Shown: in pieces, positions 57,701 through 64,000 of the stretch
Numbering within the stretch: position 1 is the stretch's first letter
Layout of the letters: each line of letters starts with the position of its first letter
DNA from: Drosophila persimilis
Lineage: Eukaryota > Arthropoda > Insecta > Diptera > Drosophilidae
NCBI RefSeq assembly: GCF_003286085.1
Contig: NW_020825527.1
Coordinates: 1 to 64,000 of the forward strand
Length of the DNA stretch: 64,000 bases
Reading direction: 5' to 3'
The notes under the pieces: model-generated
Seen by the model: only the letters and a program-made list of their open reading frames with translations
Told to the model about the DNA's origin: nothing
Database searches by the model: none
Translations under genes and position numbers: made by a program

Positions 57701-58975
57701 AGGTTCCACTTTTGTATGGGCTAGAGTGCCATATTGGTGCTAGTGCCCAAGATGTGCGATCCTGCCACATTTCCTGGAGCGTGGGGGCTATATAGGTGCG
57801 GTGGTTCAGTATACATGCCAGTGCTGGATAGTGAAAGGTTCTATATAAGTGCAGGTGCCATATAGTTGCGGAGGTTCCACTTTTTTGGGGCTATATTGCC
57901 ATATTGGTGCTTATGCCCAAAATATGCGATCCTGCCACATTTCCTGGAGTGTGTATGCTATATAGTTGCGGTGGTTCAGTATACATGCCAGTGCTGGATA
58001 GGGAAGGGTTCTATATAAGTGCAGAAGCCATATAGTTGCGGAGGTTCCACTTTTTTGGGGCTATATTGCCATATTGGTGCTTATGCCCAAGATGTGCTAT
58101 CCTGCCACATTTCCTGGAGCGTGGGTGCTATATAGGTGCGGTGGTTCAGTATACATGACAGTGCTGGATAGGGAAGGGTTCTATATAAGTGCAGGTGCCA
58201 TATAGTTGCGGAGGTTCCACTTTTTTGGTTCTATATTGCCATATTGGTGCTTATGCCCAAAATATGCGATCCTGCCAAATTTCCTAGAGCGTGGATGCTA
58301 TATAGGTGCAATGGTTCAGTATACATGCCAGTGCTGGATAGGGAAGGGTTCTATATAAGTGCAGGTACCATATAGTTGCGGAGGTTCCACTTTTTTATGG
58401 GCTAGAGTGCCATATTGGTGCTAGTGCCCAAGATGTGCGATCCTGCCAAATTTCCTAGAGCGTGGGTGCCATATAGGTGCGGTGGTTCAGTATACATGCC
58501 AGTGCTGGATAGGGAAGGGTTCTATATAAGTGCAGGTGCCATATAGTTGCGGAGGTTCCACTTTTTTATGGGCTAGAGTGCCATATTGGTGCTAGTGCCC
58601 AAGATGTGCGATCCTGCCAAATTTCCTAGAGCGTGGGTGCCATATAGGTGCGGTGGTTCAGTATACATGCCAGTGCTGGATAGGGAAGGGTTCTATATAA
58701 GTGCAGGTGCCATATAGTTGCGGAGGTTCCACTTTTTTATGGGCTAGAGTGCCATATTGGTGCTAGTGCCCAAGATGTGCGATCCTGCCAAATTTCCTAG
58801 AGCGTGGGTGCCATATAGGTGCGGTGGTTCAGTATACATGCCAGTGCTGGATAGGGAAGGGTTCTATATAAGTGCAGGTGCCATATAGTTGCGGAGGTTC
58901 CACTTTTTTGGGGCTATATTGCCATATTGGTGCTTATGCCCAAAATATGCGATCCTGCCACATTTCCTGGAGTGT
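54717..58975. repeat. Satellite array 3 (about 25 monomers)
   Basis: The same 170-bp satellite, same orientation, no gene. Subtypes include variant X monomers near 54890 and 57430, here with AATAAACATGCAAG. A private TTTTTTGGTTCTATATTGCC form occurs near 55670, 56695 and 58225. Runs of GTGCCATATAGG monomers lie between 58450 and 58860. Removing the Ulysses-like element joins this array to array 2 in phase. Confidence 0.96.
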
Positions 58976-61225
58976 TGTAATGTGCAAGAAATTCATATTC
59001 TTAGAGGTGTGAGATTGTATGTACGGATGGAGGTTGTACCTACATTTTTTGACGGTCAGACACCAATAGTATAGCAGGATTTCGGAACGTGTACCTCTAG
59101 CTATGCTCTAACTAGCTCGCCGGAATGTCGTGGGATCTTTCCTACTCTCCTAATTGCCATACGAACACATTCGCAAAGATGTTTTAGGTACACTTGATTT
59201 AATGTTCAAAAGGAACTCTATAAAAGAAATCAAAAAAAGAAAAGAATGGGAATTTTAACTAACTGGCTAACCGACTACCGACAAATAGTCAGGCTATATT
59301 CCGCCGCTCTCGGGGAACTCAGATGACTTTGACCCCTTCTCTACCCTCCCTACCTTTAGTATGCCGTTTAATCGACAGCATAACCCTAATCAAGCGTATC
59401 TCTATTTGATCATCGGACTGCCTCAGGCTCTACTCAGGACAAACACAAAAGGTTTAATGTTCCATTATTATCTACTAATTATTATTTAATAATTCAAAAT
59501 TTACGGGTTTGGACTTCATGACTTTCTGGATGTGCATAAACTTAATACAAAGTAATTAGATAAAGAAAGAGGAAATAATAACAAATTTATATCTAGTTAT
59601 AAATGTATATGTATATGTATATAGGACTTAGGTGTAGAGAATATGGCGTAAAAGAAATTAAATTGGAAAGAATAGAAAAAAATAGGATAATAATATAAAA
59701 AGAAGGCAAACGTGAAAGAAAAATTACTAGCCGATCGGCTTTAATTATCGCACGTATGTATATGGTTGTTCAACATACCGCAATAGAAGTTTTACAAGAC
59801 GTATATATATACTTTGAAAATACCCGAGATCTCCGTTTAAGGAAGCTCGTAACTCACTCATACTTTATACGAAATATCCGGCGTGTCCGTTGAGCTCAAG
59901 GGGCGACGTGGAAACATATTCTGAGGAAAGGAGAAAAATTATGAATATACATGTCTTCACTTCTAATTCGGATGAAACACCGATTTTATCATTTCCATAC
60001 CAGTTTGACGACGATTTGCAACTTAACGGCTGATCTTAAAACTATGTGGCTTTCACTTGCGCTGATTTCAATTATGGGTCATTATATACATTGTTTGTTT
60101 TTCTCTTAACGTCTATACAATACAGAACTAAGATGAATAGCTAGTATCTTTAATAATCTTTAATAAAACAAAGAAAATGGAAAATCTCATAAAGAGACTC
60201 AAAATTGATACTTTGGTACATTTTTGATACGACGACTGTTAGCCGGCAGTGTGGATCGCAGCAGAATAATGTTTTTATTTCCCCAGTTTGGAAACCACTA
60301 CACACACAACGAAGAAACTACGTGCGAAAGCTTTAGCCCCGCGCTTAACTCGTAAGCGAGAAGGGTGACGAGTGCGGCATATTAGTTTCTCCGAATTCGC
60401 CAGAAAACCATTCTTGTCGTCTTACTCCAAGAAGTACATCAGTTTAAGTATGCATCCACATAACTTCAAGTTTCACTCAAGTATATCTTCGGACGGCTTT
60501 TGCTAGTTTATTTGGTTGTAGTTATCGTGGGTTTATGTAGGTGCTGGTCCCTGGGAAATCCGAGGCCTTTCCCAGAACTACTAAGAAATCGATGGACTTT
60601 GACGACTTCGTTATTGGAGGGGTCAATTGGTACTTTTTTCTCTTTCCCGATGTCGAACGTAGTAAGATTTCCAGTCCTAGGATACAAGACTGTTAAAACT
60701 GTTTCACTATTGTACGATTCAAATACCTCTTGTCTTCTTTAAACCAAACCGAATAATACAATCCACCAGAACTTCAATTTAATTGGCACGTGTTTGATTG
60801 CACAACGTTTTCAAATTCACTGGATATATATATATATTTGCATAGAAAAATACCTCCGAGTTCGTACAGCTTCACTAAAGCAATGATCCATCTAGAAGTT
60901 TTATCACTAGCATTAGCCCTTGCGATCGGAACTTTACCTTCCACAACCAACGGGGAAATCATACGATGCTAAGCAAAGCTTACACATAGCTTCCACGACT
61001 AACGGAGAAATCGTACGATTTCTAGTGAAGCTTTAAAACATAACTCCCACAGAACCACGCTGCTTCTCTCAATTAGATCTTAAGCCCTTCAGTGAAAGCT
61101 TTAACTACTTCTCTCTTATAATCAATCTCTTATCTTGTTTTGGAAAAGAAGAGTTAATGTTGAACGCGAGGGCAATACTTCCCAAACTGTTCGCTGGAGT
61201 TTTAGAGTCACAACTGGCCACTACA
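58976..61225 (-). repeat. Ulysses-like 3' LTR of the second copy (2250 bp)
   Basis: TGTAATGTGCAAG to GGCCACTACA, collinear with 38517-40771 with scattered substitutions and small indels (for example TAGTATCTTTAATAATC near 60145). No gene recognised. It is more diverged from the first copy's LTRs than those are from each other, so it is a separate insertion. Confidence 0.92.
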
Positions 61226-61285
61226 CCACAGTTGAGGAAGCGCTAGTTTTAACTGGCGAGGCCTAAACAGAAGAAGGACAGTTGC

Positions 61286-62101
61286 CTAGGGTTGAACTTG
61301 TATGTCTTTGAGGTGAAATATTCCTATGTTTTTACCCTGTTCCTTTTCCAGTTGATAATAGGATGAGCCAACTCGTCTAGATACCACGGCTGAATTAAAA
61401 ACCGGCGCTAACTTTGCATTAAACTTTTTACTAGCATTGCTTTGGCAGAAATTGCGGGCAAGTACTGGCTCTCCAACCTTAAACTCAACTTTTCGACAGC
61501 GTAGATTATATCTCCTAGCATTTTGTTCATGTGACTCTTTCACCTTTTTCTTTGCCGATTCGCGAATGATTTGTAGTGCTTCCGGATAACTAATGCGGCT
61601 ATCCTCCGATAAGAGTTTTAAGCGGCGAAGCAACTCATAGTCTTTGCCATTCAGAATCATATTTTGTCCAAAGGTTAGGAAATAGGGCGAGTACCCTGTG
61701 CTCTGGTGAATGTTGGATCTGAGAGCAGCACTGATTTCCGGTAATTTGGTATCCCAAGTGGAATGATCCTGGCTTATGTAAGCTCTTATAGCTGCTAACA
61801 CCGATCTATTGAGTCTCTCACTGGCATTCGCCTGTGGTGAATATATCGCCGTCCGAACATGTTGTATTCCAAAGCGGGTTAGAAAAGCCTGAAAGGCTCC
61901 AGAAACGAATTGAGAGCCGTTATCTGTTAATATCACCTCGGGGACTCCAAATGTACAGAACAAATAATTTTCAAGGTATTCGCACACCCGATTGGAAGTA
62001 AACACCCTAAGGGGGCATAGGAAGTGAAATTTTGTGAAGTGGTCTACGATAATAAGTACCCCAATATGCCCTTTCTTGGTTCGGGGATATGGACCCAGCA
62101 A
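61286..62101 (-). pseudogene. Ulysses-like integrase core and C-terminus (second copy)
   Basis: A 271-codon frame with the second and third catalytic positions (LTDNGSQF, NASERLNRS) and the natural C-terminal end LKDIQVQP that is cut off in the first copy. The first catalytic stretch (MDLLGPYP in copy 1) is disrupted near 62110-62118 by a 7-bp insertion (AAAGTTTTTTTG on the plus strand). Upstream integrase pieces lie in other frames. Confidence 0.82.
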
Positions 62102-62460
62102 ATCTATATAAAGTTTTTTTGTTTTGAAACGGACGATCAGAAACCATTGGTTTTCCCATGGGTGGTTTCAACACGGTGTTCGGGTGTTTGGTGTGACGAC
62201 ACACTTCACAATGAGTTACATACTCACGTATTTGCTTGTTCATTTTTGGCCAAAACAAATATCTTTTAATCTTTTCGATGGTTTTTCCCTACTCCACTAT
62301 GAGCGGCATTCGGCGGATCATGGGCCCGCGCGATTACACCTTGGGTGAGTTCTCTAGGAATCCACAATTTCCAAGATAGATTATCTACACCCTTATTTCC
62401 CCGATCAGGTTCGGTTCTTTTGTAGACATAATCATTGAGAATCTTCATTGTCCGTAAGTA
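62102..62460 (-). pseudogene. Ulysses-like integrase N-terminal fragments (second copy)
   Basis: Holds the integrase start (ILNDYVYKRTEPD) and the zinc region (AHSGVGK, then WPKMNKQIREYV and HCEVCRHTK). These are split by an extra T in GGTTTTTCCC near 62285 and by the 7-bp insertion near 62115. On its 5' side it is fused directly to gag sequence at about 62445. Confidence 0.8.
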
Positions 62461-63373
62461 TTTCTGCTTCATTCGGTTTGCCGAATTTACCTCGTGGAAA
62501 AGGGTTATGGTTGTCTTTACAGAAGTTTTCATGCTTGCGAACTTCTTCTCTCAGGCCAGTTCGATCGCGGATTTTGAGATGCAAGAGTTCATATCTGAGG
62601 GCTGTTTTTGCGTTACGTTTTAAAATGTCTACTAATTTATTTTCGCTAACCTCGTGTGAGAGCCTGGACACTAATTCTTCGACGGCCGTCTGATAATCGT
62701 CAAACGATTCACCCTCTCTCTGACGGCGTTTCCTAATCAACTCCCACAAGTCGAAATCATCTTTAGCATCATCGAATCGTTGTCTAAACGAGGCAGAAAA
62801 AGTTTGCCAAGAAAACTGTGGGTTCTTTCTATGGAAGTTCCAAAACCAATCGCTGGCTTTAGCCGAGAAAAGCAGATGCATATTGTCACAGAGTAATTCG
62901 TAATCGTTATTTAAAGTGGAGGATGTAAGTGAACGAACCCTGTACAGGAATTCGTCGACGTGCATAGCGTCTTTGGATCCGTCAAACTTTAGTCGCCAGC
63001 TGGCTAAGATATTAGCGGCCTTCCCAGGAGCTATCGCCCTGTTAGCGGCATTTGGATGTGGTAATCCCCTTTCCCTTCCGTTTTCTGAAGACAACGAGTT
63101 TCCTGATATATTAGGCTCATGATTTTGCCTTGTCGCTTGCACAGGCGTGCTATCTGAAGCTATTGCCATCCTACCTAATTGTTCGCGTAGATTTTCCTCG
63201 ATCAAAGTCTTCACGAATGAACCTAGCTCCACCATCATATCTTTCTGTTGACCTTTAATCAAGGCTTGCATTACCTCAATGGTTCTTTCCGGCATATCTC
63301 CTTCGGCTGACCTATGGCTGATACTGCCCAAAGAGTTATCCCGAAATTGTTGAGACTGCAACCTAGTATGCAT
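62432..63373 (-). CDS. Ulysses-like Gag, second copy (313 aa, start and end altered)
   Basis: Reads from ATG 63371-63373, which equals an internal Met of the first copy; the upstream start was removed by a small deletion in the leader. It has the same polar N-terminus and capsid-like region as 44241-44966 (WRLKFDGSKDAMHVDEFLYR, FDDAKDDFDLWELI). It continues where the first copy stops with LVSRLSHEVSENKLVDILKR and a basic end (DNHNPFPRGKFGKP). The last few residues come from the junction with integrase sequence, so the natural C-terminus, including any zinc knuckle, is missing. Usually a particle protein; function of this version is doubtful. Confidence 0.78.
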   Translation of the reverse strand: MHTRLQSQQFRDNSLGSISHRSAEGDMPERTIEVMQALIKGQQKDMMVELGSFVKTLIEENLREQLGRMAIASDSTPVQATRQNHEPNISGNSLSSENGRERGLPHPNAANRAIAPGKAANILASWRLKFDGSKDAMHVDEFLYRVRSLTSSTLNNDYELLCDNMHLLFSAKASDWFWNFHRKNPQFSWQTFSASFRQRFDDAKDDFDLWELIRKRRQREGESFDDYQTAVEELVSRLSHEVSENKLVDILKRNAKTALRYELLHLKIRDRTGLREEVRKHENFCKDNHNPFPRGKFGKPNEAEILTDNEDSQ

Positions 63374-64000
63374 CCCTCTGCGCGATGTAGTTCCCTGTCA
63401 CCCGACGCCTTGCCCCCCGGGGTACGTTGTACTGGTGACATGTTAAGGTAACCCAATAATACGAGTTCTGATCACTAAATGTGGAAATCCCTAATTATAG
63501 GACCAAAACTTCAATAAATTTTACAAAATTTTCCTAAATACCCAATATTTGTCCTTTTCGAGCCTGACTCCGTCCGATATACGCTTTCTCTTGTCGCCGG
63601 AATTAACCTCAATGAAATCTAAATTGGTCTATTGTATGTTTATGTGGTCAGTACTCTGGCAATGGCTAATTTCCAAATCTATATCTAGAAAATTAGACTT
63701 CCGAAAGCCATCGATACTCTTCCTTCATAAACTCTTTTGGGGTTATCCTATCATCATTTGGCCGACCTATCCGCCTTTGTGAATAGCTGTCGTATATTCG
63801 CAAATTAATTCTGGTAACCTTAAACAAAAATATAACAATTTTCCATCCCTTGCTACCTGGCGGATTCTATTTGGTTAGGTATTCCGAAACTCAGAATCTT
63901 AAACCAAAAATTCCATCAATATCCTCCGTTACGGTAGTTGGACTGGACTTATTAACTTTAATGTGGAGTTTAAAATTGCAACGAGCTAAGTTTTTGGGGG
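63374..64000 (-). other. Leader of the second Ulysses-like copy
   Basis: Collinear with 44967-45592 of the first copy and non-coding as far as I can see. The window ends about 30 bp before the expected tRNA-Lys PBS. Confidence 0.75.

Larger units (their letters stand above)
58976..64000 (-). mobile_element. Second Ulysses-like element, internally deleted, cut by the window end
   Basis: Begins in the satellite after GTGT (58972-58975) with a full left LTR (58976-61225), then the integrase end, a junction straight into gag, and a leader reaching the window end just short of where the PBS should be. It lies on the minus strand like the first copy. Compared with 40772-45622 it lacks protease, reverse transcriptase and RNase H, but it keeps gag sequence that the first copy lost. 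It is a non-autonomous derivative. The right LTR and target duplication are outside the window. Confidence 0.88.

Overview
The window looks like a piece of insect (Drosophila) constitutive heterochromatin. No host single-copy gene, tRNA, rRNA or CRISPR array was recognised. About 29.6 kb is one tandem satellite with a roughly 170-bp monomer. The rest is LTR retrotransposons inserted into it. The primer binding sites (PBS) match Drosophila-type tRNAs (Tyr, Arg, Lys, Ser). The element families are Pao/BEL, 412/mdg1-like Gypsy, an Osvaldo/Ulysses-like Gypsy with LTRs of about 2.25 kb, and an env-carrying 17.6/297/Tv1-like errantivirus. The very long LTRs and the tRNA-Lys PBS recall Ulysses, and the errantivirus recalls Tv1. 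Both were described from D. virilis, so a virilis-group genome is my best guess. That is inference; no database was searched.

Layout: 1-16592 satellite array; 16593-22654 BEL element (minus strand, 5-bp target duplication GCCAT); 22655-22844 satellite remnant; 22845-29970 412/mdg1-like element (minus, duplication GCCC); 29971-38516 satellite array; 38517-54716 Ulysses-like element (minus, duplication GGTG), whose right-hand (5') LTR is split by a Tv1/17.6-like errantivirus at 47508-54613 (plus, inserted in a TA run); 54717-58975 satellite array; 58976-64000 a second Ulysses-like element (minus) that runs off the window just before its PBS. The satellite reads continuously across each insertion once the element and one target duplication are removed, so the satellite came first.

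Coding state: the BEL copy has one uninterrupted 1679-codon gag-pol frame but has lost the inner end of its 3' LTR and any polypurine tract (PPT). The 412-like copy has gag and pol interrupted by a single in-frame TAA between protease and reverse transcriptase. It also has two small leader ORFs, one Cys/His-rich and one with a transmembrane segment. The first Ulysses-like copy has a truncated gag, a frameshift in RNase H and a premature stop near the integrase end. The second has a longer gag but lacks protease, reverse transcriptase and RNase H. The errantivirus has open gag and pol, while its env is split by a frameshift at a seven-A run. LTR pairs are nearly identical, so most insertions look young.

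The features most worth follow-up are the satellite itself (a TATATAAG box in nearly every monomer, an internal half-repeat, and linked variant cassettes resembling a higher-order structure), the 412-like leader ORFs, the LTR patch mismatch in the same element, and the lost 3' LTR junction of the BEL copy.
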